Shown piece by piece: positions 8,431 through 16,275 of a stretch of 39,902 nt of DNA. The translations under genes were made by a program, and so were the position numbers. The stretch is taken from positions 1-39,902 of the forward strand of contig NZ_CAMPHI010000044.1 of NCBI RefSeq assembly GCF_946885955.1. Direction: 5' to 3'. Source of the stretch: an uncultured Pseudomonas sp. (GTDB taxonomy: Bacteria > Pseudomonadota > Gammaproteobacteria > Pseudomonadales > Pseudomonadaceae). How positions within the stretch are numbered: position 1 is the stretch's first letter; each line of letters begins with the position of its first letter. Under the pieces are notes generated by a model. That model was not told the origin of the DNA, did no database searches, and saw only the letters and a list, made by a program, of their open reading frames with translations.

Positions 8431-8475
8431 ATTGGTCGCTGGATTCAAACAAAACCCGGACCTGTTCCGGGTTTT
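8431..8475. repeat. 45-bp direct repeat, right copy
   Basis: This is identical to 5747-5791, including the terminator stem, although no gene ends immediately upstream here. The T-tract differs after the repeat (GTTTTGTTTTTT). Confidence 0.9.
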
Positions 8476-8482
8476 GTTTTTT
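8451..8482 (+). terminator. Duplicated Rho-independent terminator
   Basis: This is the same AACCCGGA/TCCGGGTT stem as at 5767, followed by GTTTTTT. Because it follows no plus-strand gene, it looks like a displaced copy of the Tim44 terminator. Confidence 0.8.
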
Positions 8483-8583
8483 GCGGCCGCCGCCGACTTT
8501 CTGCTTGTGAATTGCCATCAGCGCGAGGATAGAATCGGCGGCCCGCTATTTCGGGCGGGTCATTCGATTCTCAAGGAAGAATT

Positions 8584-9618
8584 ATGAAAATAAAGTCGCT
8601 GCTCGCCGGTCTTTCTTTCACCTCTCTCGCTTCCCTCGCCAATGCCACGCTGCTCTATGACGTGCCGTTCGCTTCGCCGCCGAACATCAGTGGCGAGAAA
8701 GTCGCCATCGATGCCAGCAGCCAAACGCCCTCGGCCATCGTCTTCGGCGAACCGGTCATGCAGAGCAATTTCGCAGGACTGCCGGGCAACTGGGCAGTGT
8801 TCAACACGCCAACCTGCGGTGCTTATGAGCAGATTCGCTTCGATCTGCCTGGCGATACGAAAAAAATCACCCTCAGCTACGACATCGATACCCAATACCT
8901 GAACAACAGCGATAACAACTTCGCGGTGCTTATCGATAGCACTGGTTACAGTGGCCGCTCGATTAACTTGCATGGCGGCAACAACCGCATGTACCTGTTC
9001 AACTCCGGCTCGTTCTTCTTCGACACCTTCGTCGATCAGCGGACCTATCGCATGGATATAGTCGCGGACGTTCTCGACAACAGCCTGACGATATCGGTGG
9101 ATGGTTTTCAAAAATATTCTGGCCCACTCGGCAGCACCGACCTCAAAAGCATCCGCATGAGCTTATCGCCATGGACCGGGGCCGCCAGCATCTGCGATCG
9201 CAGCAACGTGGCAGTCAGCAACATTAAAGTCGAAACCCCGGATGCACCGGTAGAACCACCAATCGAACCCCCAGTTGTGGATACCGTCACTGCCGATATC
9301 AGCCTGTACCCCGGTTCCCCCAGCGTGGTCGGCCCCAACGGAGGTGATATTCGCTTTCGGCGCATCGTCAAGAACATCAACGACAGCCCAAGCAGCATTC
9401 GCTATTGGGTCTATGCCGCCAGTCTGGATGGCAGCGCCTATCCGTTGAACCTCCCCTATACCACAACTCTCTATCCGGGCCAGCAGACCAACGTACTCGG
9501 CACCTTCAGCGTGCCGGCCTGGTTCCCGGCCGGCCAATACAGCGTTCGCCTGATGGCCGTCGACCTGAGCAATGGCCAACTCGTCAGCGACAGCCTGCCG
9601 TTCACCAAGGCTGAGTAA
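8584..9618 (+). CDS. Secreted two-domain hypothetical protein
   Basis: This 344-aa protein has a clear Sec signal peptide (1-21, cleavage after SLANA). An N-terminal beta-rich domain (about 22-220) has a LamG-like character: ITLSYDIDTQYLNNSDNNFAVLID, and an SVDG strand before a conserved SN motif. A proline-rich linker (PDAPVEPPIEPPVV, about 222-236) follows. The C-terminal domain (about 238-344) is Ig-like or an extracellular adhesion-type fold. AAGGAAGA 5 nt before ATG supports the start. I recognise no catalytic motif. A binding or surface role is plausible but inferred. A strong hairpin follows the stop codon. Confidence 0.75.
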   Translation: MKIKSLLAGLSFTSLASLANATLLYDVPFASPPNISGEKVAIDASSQTPSAIVFGEPVMQSNFAGLPGNWAVFNTPTCGAYEQIRFDLPGDTKKITLSYDIDTQYLNNSDNNFAVLIDSTGYSGRSINLHGGNNRMYLFNSGSFFFDTFVDQRTYRMDIVADVLDNSLTISVDGFQKYSGPLGSTDLKSIRMSLSPWTGAASICDRSNVAVSNIKVETPDAPVEPPIEPPVVDTVTADISLYPGSPSVVGPNGGDIRFRRIVKNINDSPSSIRYWVYAASLDGSAYPLNLPYTTTLYPGQQTNVLGTFSVPAWFPAGQYSVRLMAVDLSNGQLVSDSLPFTKAE

Positions 9619-9624
9619 ACCCTG

Positions 9625-9659
9625 ATAACCACCAACCCAGGCCCCGGGTTGGTGGTTAT
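9625..9659 (+). terminator. 14-bp stem hairpin after the secreted protein gene
   Basis: ATAACCACCAACCC pairs perfectly with GGGTTGGTGGTTAT around a 7-nt loop, 7 bp after the stop codon. A T-tract is missing, so it may act as an mRNA-stabilising hairpin rather than a strict intrinsic terminator. Confidence 0.6.
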
Positions 9660-9817
9660 AGCGCGACGAAAACCAGCCATTGCGTGCTGTTTGGCCAGCC
9701 CAGTTGCCACACATAAGCTTGCAATTGCTCAACCAGCCAACTACTCCAATTGTGGCCATACCCCTACCACGCCGGGGCCGCGCTGCTGTATAAGCGCACT
9801 ATTTGTGGGAGGCTGTC

Positions 9818-10228
9818 GTGGAAGAAGTCATCGAACAACTGCGTGAACTGAACGAACCGGTGCCGGTGCCGCTGGAGTTGCCGGAAGAGGAGCTGCTGGT
9901 GGAGATCGAGGAGCAGATTCTGATCAATCTGCCGTTCGAGTTGCGCGAGTTTCTGCTCAAGGTCAGCGATGTGGTTTATGGCCGGCTGGAGCCGGTGACC
10001 GCGACCGATCCGCAGTCGCACACCTATCTGCCGGAAGTGGCCTCGGTGGCCTGGTCGCTCGGCGTGCCGCGCGAGCTGGTGCCGATCTGTGAACACCGCG
10101 GCGACTACTACTGCGTCGAGCAGGATGGCACGGTGGTGTTATGGGAAGACGAAACCGGTGAAGTCAGCGAAGAGGAAACCTGGGATTCGGTCTGGCACTG
10201 GGTGCGCGACGTCTGGCTGGAAAGCTGA
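9818..10228 (+). CDS. SMI1/KNR4 (SUKH) family protein
   Basis: This is a 136-aa, strongly acidic protein. LPFELREFLLKVSDVVYGRLEP matches the SMI1/KNR4 core (LPxxYKxFLxxxNGG-like). The end, GDYYCVEQDGTVVLWEDETGEVSEEETWDSVWHW, is the usual C-terminal half. GGGAGG lies 5 nt before GTG 9818, which fixes the start better than the upstream TTG. SUKH proteins often neutralise toxins, but no toxin gene is adjacent, and in pseudomonads many are stand-alone. Function unknown. Confidence 0.8.
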   Translation: MEEVIEQLRELNEPVPVPLELPEEELLVEIEEQILINLPFELREFLLKVSDVVYGRLEPVTATDPQSHTYLPEVASVAWSLGVPRELVPICEHRGDYYCVEQDGTVVLWEDETGEVSEEETWDSVWHWVRDVWLES

Positions 10229-10310
10229 TTCCTGGCTCTGCGGGTATGGCTGCCTGGGCAGGACCGCCCGGCAGCGCCAGCGCGGCCTTCGCTGACGCGC
10301 GGGTTGAGCG

Positions 10311-11024
10311 TCACTCTTCAGGCGTCGCACTAACCTTGTAGTAGCGACCCGCGACGCTGATCCCCGCACCGCCGTACTGCTGGCAAGCGTCCTCGGCGAC
10401 TACTTCCAGCACCCGCAGATCCAGGCCTTCGATCAGCAGCTCGACCGAACACTGCGCAGCCAGCCCGGCGTCCTGCAGCAGATAATGCGCGCCCTGCCCC
10501 TGCAAGCTGCCCTCAAGTTCACCGATAGCCGCCGGGCCGTACTCTTCGATCTGCGCGCCCGCGCGCAGCGGAAAGAAGCTTGCACGCAGACGGCCATCGG
10601 CATGCCTGTGAATATCCAGCGAACTCCATACCGCCTGACCGCCATAGCGTAAATAACGCCCGGCTACAGAGGCGGTCATGCCGCGATAGTCGAGCGTGCT
10701 GGCGACCTTCGCCAGGTTGTGCCGGGTGGCGGGGCCATGCATATGCTCGTCCAGCGCCAGATTCAGCCAGGCCCTGGCCATGCCGCTGCGGCCGGCCTTG
10801 AGGTTGCTCAGGATCAGGTTGTTCAACGCCAGCTCGCGGCTCTCGCCATCGGCATCCTCCACCCGGCGCAGTTGGCGCTCGAACAGTTCGATCGCCTGCG
10901 GGTACTGCCCGGCCTGGTAGGCAGCGGTGCCGGCCTGATTACAACGCGCGGCGCTGTCGCAATCGGCCAGGGCGTATATGGGCAGCAGCAATGTGGCCAG
11001 AATAAGCCGATGAATTCGGGGCAT
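10311..11024 (-). CDS. Periplasmic TPR-containing hypothetical protein
   Basis: This 237-aa protein has a signal peptide (1-20, ending IYALA before DCDSAARCN). One or two tetratricopeptide-type helical hairpins follow (about 28-100: AGTAAYQAGQYPQAIELFERQL and LALNNLILSNLKAGRSGMARAWLNLAL). A C-terminal beta-rich domain of about 110 residues, unknown to me, ends the protein. AAGGAAG 6 nt before ATG supports the start. TPR regions mediate protein contacts; the partner is unknown. It stands alone between oppositely oriented genes. Confidence 0.75.
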   Translation of the reverse strand: MPRIHRLILATLLLPIYALADCDSAARCNQAGTAAYQAGQYPQAIELFERQLRRVEDADGESRELALNNLILSNLKAGRSGMARAWLNLALDEHMHGPATRHNLAKVASTLDYRGMTASVAGRYLRYGGQAVWSSLDIHRHADGRLRASFFPLRAGAQIEEYGPAAIGELEGSLQGQGAHYLLQDAGLAAQCSVELLIEGLDLRVLEVVAEDACQQYGGAGISVAGRYYKVSATPEE

Positions 11025-11159
11025 GACGGCTTCCTTGCAAAAAAGAGTGCCTAGCTTAAACCTTCGGGGCGTCGCATAAGCTATGTTGCGCCGCTTGGCG
11101 ATGCCAAGCGGCTATCGTGTAGAGACCCGCACCGTTTTGACCTTTTGCTTGAGAGTCCT

Positions 11160-11645
11160 ATGGAACCCGGAAACGCCCAGCTGTCGATGACCGTCCTGAT
11201 GACCCCGGATATGGCCAACTTCTCCGGCAAGGTGCATGGCGGCACCCTGCTCAAGTACCTCGACGAAGTCGCCTATGCCTGCGCCAGCCGCTATGCCGGC
11301 AGCTATGTGGTGACGCTGTCGGTGGATCAGGTGACGTTTCTCGAGCCGATCCATGTCGGCGAACTGGTGACCTTTCTCGCCTCGGTCAACTACTGCGGGC
11401 GCACGTCGATGGAGATCGGCATCAAGGTGATCACCGAGAACATCCGCGAACGCTCGGTGCGCCACACCAATAGCTGCTTCTTCACCATGGTCGCGGTCGA
11501 CGACCAGGGCAACTCGACAGCCGTGCCCGCATTGGCGCCGAGCACCCCGGACGGGCTGCGTCGGCAACGCCAGGGCTTGCAACGCCGGCAGATTCGCCAG
11601 GAGTTGCAGCAACGCTATCAGGCATTGAGCCAAGATCGAGCCTGA
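11160..11645 (+). CDS. Acyl-CoA thioesterase, hotdog fold
   Basis: This 161-aa cytoplasmic enzyme of the YciA/ACOT hotdog group hydrolyses acyl-CoA to free acid and CoA. The signature NFSGKVHGGTLLKYLDEVAYACASRYAG (residues 20-47) contains the probable catalytic Asp35 and the HGG turn. SVDQVTFLEPIHVGELVTF and GRTSMEIGIKV follow as in the family. The C-terminal 35 residues form an Arg/Gln-rich helix. I chose ATG 11160 with GAGAG 4 nt upstream rather than an upstream TTG. Chain-length preference cannot be told. Confidence 0.9.
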   Translation: MEPGNAQLSMTVLMTPDMANFSGKVHGGTLLKYLDEVAYACASRYAGSYVVTLSVDQVTFLEPIHVGELVTFLASVNYCGRTSMEIGIKVITENIRERSVRHTNSCFFTMVAVDDQGNSTAVPALAPSTPDGLRRQRQGLQRRQIRQELQQRYQALSQDRA

Positions 11646-11649
11646 GCGG

Positions 11650-12231
11650 CTACATGCCGCTGGCGAACGGCCATTCGATTCTGCCGGCCAGGCCGTGCAG
11701 CGCCCCGGCGTATTCCAGCAGAACCTGCAAGGTCCAGTCGGCACGAGTGCGAATGTGCTCGTCAGCCTGATCGACCGCCTGTTCGTCGTTGAGCACTTGT
11801 TCCACCTGACGCACGATCAGTTGCTCGGGGATAAAGCAGATACGGCAGTTCTTGTAGCTCGAGGCGCGCAGCTCGCTGAGCGGGTAGGCACCGCCCTGGC
11901 CGGCGGAAACGCCCACCAGTAGCGCCGGCTTATGCGCCAACTCGGCACGGCCGGCGTAGACGAACAGATTCTTCAGCGCCGGGCTGGCCATGCCTTGCCA
12001 TTCCGGACTGATCACCACCAGGGCCTCGGCCGTGCACAAGCGCTCGGCCATCGCCTGCCAGGCCAGGCAGGGCTGCTCTGCCGGCCACAGCGGCAGCGGC
12101 GTGGCGCCCAGGTCCAGCACCTCAGGGCTGGCACCCAGGCGGTGCAGGCGCCCGGCCAGGTAATGCGCCACCTTGGCGCTCTGGCTGTCGCTACGGGAGG
12201 AACCCGCCAACAACAATATCCGCCGACTCAT
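11650..12231 (-). CDS. NADPH-dependent FMN reductase family protein
   Basis: This 193-aa flavodoxin-fold protein has the FMN phosphate-binding loop LLAGSSRSDSQSAK at residues 7-20. The flavin-contacting VISPEWQGMASPALKNLFVY lies near 85-104, where the family has SPEYNGSxPGxLKNA. ATG 12231 is preceded by GAGGAGG at suitable spacing. The start overlaps the stop of the fatty-acid hydroxylase gene by 4 bp (ATGA), so the two are translationally coupled. It could be a quinone, chromate or azo reductase, or supply reduced flavin or electrons; the coupling suggests a link with the di-iron hydroxylase, which is inference. Confidence 0.87.
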   Translation of the reverse strand: MSRRILLLAGSSRSDSQSAKVAHYLAGRLHRLGASPEVLDLGATPLPLWPAEQPCLAWQAMAERLCTAEALVVISPEWQGMASPALKNLFVYAGRAELAHKPALLVGVSAGQGGAYPLSELRASSYKNCRICFIPEQLIVRQVEQVLNDEQAVDQADEHIRTRADWTLQVLLEYAGALHGLAGRIEWPFASGM

Positions 12232-13088
12232 CGGGCCACCTCCTCGACCGCCGTGACGGGCGCTTTGCGCGGGCGCCGCAGCAATGGCCAGAACAACTCC
12301 TGCTGCCAGCTGACCTGAGCCAGATGCTCGATGCCGTAGGCAGCAGGGCGGCTTCGGGTGATCTTCGCGGTGCCGAAGAGGATGTCCCAGAAAAACAGCA
12401 GATTGCCGTAGTTGCCCTTGTAGTGGGTCACGCCGTCGTCGGCGCTGAGGCCATGGTGCGCCGCATGGGTCGAGGGCGTGGAAATGGTTCGCTCCAGCAG
12501 CCACATCAGTGGCCGCAACGGCGCCAGCCGGTAGAGCTTCTCGTCCCAGGGCAGGCTGCTGTGGGCGCCGAAGATCACCAGCATCTTGATGATCAGGTAG
12601 ACGTAGTACACCGGCGCCAGCCCCAGGTAGACCAGGCCGGCCGAGAGCCAGATACCGGGCATCAGCAGGTAATAGAAGCTGTTGTTGCGATAGACGATGC
12701 GCACGCTCATATAGGGCGCGGAATGGTGCGCGCGGTGCAGGCTGTAAAGCAACGGCAGCTTGTGGCTGAGGCGGTGCCACCAGTACTGGGTCATGTCGTC
12801 GAGCAGCAGGAACAGGCCGAAACCGAGCAGCCAGGGCATATCCGCCAGGGCATCGCGCCATTGCGGCGCTACACGGTGCAGGCCGGCATCGGTGATCAGC
12901 ATGATCAGCGGCACGGTCAGGCCCAACAGCAGGCTCGAGCCCACGACTTCGAGCAGCACATCGCGACGCTGCGCCTTGGGCTGGCGCAGGCAGCCGGCGA
13001 TGGCTTCAAGCAGGATGAAAGCGATGAAAATCGCCAGCACGATCAGGCCGGGATTCTCCATCAGGTTATCAATAGCGTTCTGGTTCAT
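12228..13088 (-). CDS. Fatty acid hydroxylase/sterol desaturase family membrane di-iron enzyme
   Basis: This 286-aa integral membrane protein has the three His boxes of the family: HRLSH (105-109), HRAHH (118-122) and HAAHH (208-212), with H176 as an extra candidate ligand. About four to five hydrophobic helices surround them. Such enzymes use O2 and electrons to hydroxylate or desaturate lipids, alkyl chains or carotenoids. AAGAGG 5 nt before ATG supports the start. It is the first gene of a two-gene operon with the FMN reductase and is divergent from the AraC regulator, 63 bp away, which may control it. Confidence 0.88.
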   Translation of the reverse strand: MNQNAIDNLMENPGLIVLAIFIAFILLEAIAGCLRQPKAQRRDVLLEVVGSSLLLGLTVPLIMLITDAGLHRVAPQWRDALADMPWLLGFGLFLLLDDMTQYWWHRLSHKLPLLYSLHRAHHSAPYMSVRIVYRNNSFYYLLMPGIWLSAGLVYLGLAPVYYVYLIIKMLVIFGAHSSLPWDEKLYRLAPLRPLMWLLERTISTPSTHAAHHGLSADDGVTHYKGNYGNLLFFWDILFGTAKITRSRPAAYGIEHLAQVSWQQELFWPLLRRPRKAPVTAVEEVAR

Positions 13089-13151
13089 GGCAACCTCTTG
13101 GACGACAGGAGCAACAGGCCTCCATCAGAATCCAAAGACAGTGAGCCGACC

Positions 13152-14111
13152 ATGCGCGAACCGGACAACAAACTGCTCGAAGTGGCCAAAACCGGCGCCC
13201 AACGTTTTCACCGTGGCGCCATGGGCCGCGTGCTGCAGCGTTACCTGCAATTGCACGGCGCCCGCCAGGCCTACAGCCTCGGGCAGCTGGAACTGCTCTG
13301 GCAGCAGGCCGCGCAACTGGACCCGGCCATCGGCCTGCACCTGTTCGAGCACTTCACCCCGGCCGATTGGCACGTACTGGCGCACCTCGCGCTGGTCAGT
13401 GCCAACGTCGGCGAAGCGATGCGGGTCTGGCAGACCTATGCCCGCCTGGCCTCGGACATGGATCAACTGCGGGTGTACGAAAGCCAGGGGCAGATGGTCA
13501 TCGAGCTGGGCCTGGATATGCCGGACGCGGTGCAGCAGTACTTTTGCGAGCACTATCTGCTGATGTCACTCAGCATTCTGCGCCGGGGTACCGGGGAGAC
13601 CCTGATGCCGCTGCGCGTCGAATTCCGCCATCCGCGCCCGGCCTATCACGCGCTTTATGGCGAAACCTTCGGCGACAACCTGAGTTTCGACGCAACGCAC
13701 AACCGCCTGTTCCTGCCCGCCGCCACCCTGGAGCTGCCGATCCACCAGCACCACCCGGTATTGGCCGAGCTGATTCGCGAAGGACTGGACCGCCGCCTGG
13801 CGCAGTTGCAGCAGCTCAGCGGCTGGGGCGCGCGCCTGGCCGAACAGCTGCGTCACGATTTGCAACGGGGCCTGCCGGTCAGCCTGGAACAGGCCGCGGC
13901 GGCGCTGCACCAGAGCCCGCGGACCCTGCGCCGGCGCCTGCAGGAGCAAGGCCTGGGCTTCCGCGAAATCCTCGACGGGGTGCGCGCGGAACTGGAGCAA
14001 AGCCTGGAGCTACAAGGGCTGAGCCGCGGACAGATCGGCGAGCAACTGGGCTATGCTGATCTACCGGCGTACCTGCATGCGCGCAAGCGCTGGCAGCCAG
14101 CGGAGGCTTGA
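13152..14111 (+). CDS. AraC-family transcriptional regulator (OruR/ArgR-like architecture)
   Basis: This 319-aa protein has an N-terminal AraC-type ligand domain of the arabinose-binding-like class (about 15-210). A C-terminal double helix-turn-helix spans about 235-318, with VSLEQAAAALHQSPRTLRRRLQEQGLGFREILDGVR as the clear first HTH. The ending LSRGQIGEQLGYADLPAYLHARKRWQPAEA keeps the second HTH, although the usual SxFxRAFKRW is altered to PAYLHARKRW. The ribosome-binding site is weak. It is divergent from the hydroxylase/FMN reductase operon, its likely target. Ligand unknown; a hydrophobic compound is a guess from context. Confidence 0.85.
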   Translation: MREPDNKLLEVAKTGAQRFHRGAMGRVLQRYLQLHGARQAYSLGQLELLWQQAAQLDPAIGLHLFEHFTPADWHVLAHLALVSANVGEAMRVWQTYARLASDMDQLRVYESQGQMVIELGLDMPDAVQQYFCEHYLLMSLSILRRGTGETLMPLRVEFRHPRPAYHALYGETFGDNLSFDATHNRLFLPAATLELPIHQHHPVLAELIREGLDRRLAQLQQLSGWGARLAEQLRHDLQRGLPVSLEQAAAALHQSPRTLRRRLQEQGLGFREILDGVRAELEQSLELQGLSRGQIGEQLGYADLPAYLHARKRWQPAEA

Positions 14112-14137
14112 AAGGCCGATTGGGCAGCCTGTCTCGC

Positions 14138-14671
14138 TCACTCGTGGCCGATATAGAACAACAGCTCGCGGCGCTGCGGATGGTCTTTCAGCCAGGCGCG
14201 CACCTCATCGGCACGGTCGATCGCCTCTTCACCGACCAAACGGGTAAAGCGCTGACGGCGCGCTTCCTCGCTGGCCTGCTGACGCACCTGGCGTTGCCAG
14301 GCCTCGGTGAAGATCGCCGGCATCCGCTGGCTCAGCTCGAGCGCCTTGAGCAGCTCCCATTCGCCGCCATCGAGCCAGGCTTCATCGCAGCTGCCGCAAA
14401 GGTCGAGGCGATTGGCGCGGGTGCCGCTGATCTGGTACTTGCTCATCAGCTTGCTGCACTTGGGGCAGGTCAGGGCTTGTTGGCTGTCGTTCGCCTCGGC
14501 AACCGCCACAGTGCTTTCCCCTTGCGGCTCCTGTGGATTGCGCTCGGCCCAGTCGCGGTAGTACAGCAACGACACCAGTGCCCCCGAGCAGGTGGCACAG
14601 CCATGGGCGAGCAGGCCGCCATCCAATTTGGTCGGTTGCAGGCGAGTGATGCGGCAAGCGGGACAATGCAT
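14138..14671 (-). CDS. TFIIB-type zinc-ribbon protein
   Basis: This 177-aa cytoplasmic protein has two Cys4 sets: C3-x2-C6 with C25-x2-C28, and C69-x2-C72 with C92-x2-C95. The segment LDLCGSCDEAWLDGGEWELL is typical of the zf-TFIIB family. A charged helical tail (about 115-177) follows. AAGGAA 7 nt before ATG 14671 supports that start over a longer reading. Molecular role unknown; zinc ribbons mostly bind nucleic acid or protein. Confidence 0.82.
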   Translation of the reverse strand: MHCPACRITRLQPTKLDGGLLAHGCATCSGALVSLLYYRDWAERNPQEPQGESTVAVAEANDSQQALTCPKCSKLMSKYQISGTRANRLDLCGSCDEAWLDGGEWELLKALELSQRMPAIFTEAWQRQVRQQASEEARRQRFTRLVGEEAIDRADEVRAWLKDHPQRRELLFYIGHE

Positions 14672-15023
14672 GGCAAATTCCTTTTGTGAGGTGCTGCGGA
14701 CGCTAATCAACTCATACCGACGTTGCAAGCCCATGCCTGAGACCTTGGGCAGATTTCACGCAATGGACTTGGCTGATCGCGAGGAGTCACCCGAACGCGC
14801 GATCACTAGCCAGTGCAAGCAAGTCGGTACTAATCGTTTTTGGCGCCCATGAATCTGCCGTTTACGCCGAAACGCCGTGTAATTTCGCCAAACAATGGCG
14901 AATTGCCAGCCCGCCCTGCAATACTGCGCACCGCCGCTGCTGGCATCTTGCCTCCGTTCGCTCAAGACGCCGCCCGTAGCGCGCCCTTTCTAAATGGACG
15001 AACCCGCGCACAAGGAAACAAAA
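14672..15023. other. Intergenic region, no gene seen
   Basis: This is a divergent promoter region of about 350 bp. It contains two short dyads: GATCGCG/CGCGATC around 14775-14804, and TTCGCCA/TGGCGAA around 14883-14901. No open frame here has a plausible start with family features. Confidence 0.5.
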
Positions 15024-16127
15024 ATGGCCAAGAAACTCCGCAGCCCCGGGCAGAAACGCAAACTGTGGATTCGCAACGCAATGATCCTCTTTGCCCTGAT
15101 CGGTTTGAGCGCCGCCTACTTCATCAAGGGGCCACAACAGGTCGCCGCCATCAAGCTGGTCAAGCAACACAGCGAAGTCGAAGCGAGCATCGATTCGCTG
15201 GACCACGAAGAGGAGCAATACCATACCGCCAAAGGGAAGCGACGCACTCGCGAAATCTACTCAGTGAGCTACAGCTTCAGTCTCGGCGGCAACGACTACG
15301 AAGAGCAGACCACTCTTTCCTATGACGAATACAACGCACTGGAAGGCCTGCAGACACTGCCGATATGGTTCGCTGACAACCAGCCGGAAACCAGCTTGCC
15401 GAAGATCGTCATCCAGCACCGTGCCAGTGAATCTCCGCTGGAGCGTGTCTTCGACGCCGGCAAGTACCTGCTGCCGCTAGCCTTCGTGCTCAACCTGATC
15501 CTCGCATTTCTGTTCGGCCGCGAGCCCAAGGGCCACATGCCGGAAGGTTTTTACAGCGCCGACAGTTGGCTGGACATTGAGGACGATCGCCTGGTGTGCC
15601 TGCAGAATCAGCAGCTGTTGTCGGTCAGCTTTAACAAGAAAAACCGCGATGAGGTGCAGGAAATCTATCAGCGCGGGGGCAGCGTCGATGAAATTCTCTC
15701 CGCAGTCGCCTGCAAGCAACTGCGCATCGACCTGAGCAGCATTGTCTCGGTCAGCAGTGAGCATTTCCGCGACACCATCTATGTGAAATACAACCAGAAC
15801 GGCAAGGAAGAATCCGAAAGCCTGGAGTTCCTCAACCCTACGGTGAAAGCACACGCCCTGCAGCAGATCGCCCGCGCTCTGCCGAGCGGCCTGAACATGG
15901 CGATCAACAAGCTGACACGCCTGCGTGCGGCGTTGCCAGCCCTGGTAGTCAGCCTGCTGACTCTGGGCATTTTGATTGCCTTGTGGGGCAACGCTATCGC
16001 CATCGCGCTCTGTGTTCTGGTCTTGGCGTTCTCACTGAAGATTCTGCTGCAGCGGGCCTTGGATCCCACCGTGACCACTACTTTCGCCCTCGTTCCAGCG
16101 CCGGCCGGCCTCGCCGTCGGCGACTAA
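15024..16127 (+). CDS. Membrane protein with DUF3592-like extracytoplasmic region
   Basis: This 367-aa protein has a basic N-terminus followed by a membrane helix (about 17-34). A soluble beta-rich region of DUF3592 type (about 45-140, SVSYSFSLGGNDYEEQTTLSYDEY) comes next, then a second helix (about 150-167). A PH-like domain (about 180-290) is followed by two hydrophobic helices (about 300-345). AAGGAA 7 nt before ATG supports the start over one 10 codons upstream. It ends with a strong terminator, so it is monocistronic. The DUF3592 link is from pattern memory; function unknown. Confidence 0.72.
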   Translation: MAKKLRSPGQKRKLWIRNAMILFALIGLSAAYFIKGPQQVAAIKLVKQHSEVEASIDSLDHEEEQYHTAKGKRRTREIYSVSYSFSLGGNDYEEQTTLSYDEYNALEGLQTLPIWFADNQPETSLPKIVIQHRASESPLERVFDAGKYLLPLAFVLNLILAFLFGREPKGHMPEGFYSADSWLDIEDDRLVCLQNQQLLSVSFNKKNRDEVQEIYQRGGSVDEILSAVACKQLRIDLSSIVSVSSEHFRDTIYVKYNQNGKEESESLEFLNPTVKAHALQQIARALPSGLNMAINKLTRLRAALPALVVSLLTLGILIALWGNAIAIALCVLVLAFSLKILLQRALDPTVTTTFALVPAPAGLAVGD

Positions 16128-16148
16128 CCCCCCACGAGCGCACGTCCC

Positions 16149-16175
16149 AAACCCGGGCTTGCCCGGGTTGTTTTT
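16149..16175 (+). terminator. Rho-independent terminator
   Basis: AACCCGGGC/GCCCGGGTT is a 9-bp stem with a 2-nt apex, followed by GTTTTT, 22 bp after the membrane protein stop codon. Confidence 0.9.
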
Positions 16176-16275
16176 GCCCATCGAAAAACGCGAGCAAGTG
16201 CCCAAGGTTCGGCGTACAGCGCGCTCACGACAGCCGAGGCTCGGTAGACACAGTGGACCGAGCGGCAGTGGAAAG

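Noticed and set aside
9803..9817. TTG start for the SMI1/KNR4 gene
   Set aside because: The TTG overlaps the GGGAGG ribosome-binding site that correctly spaces to GTG 9818.
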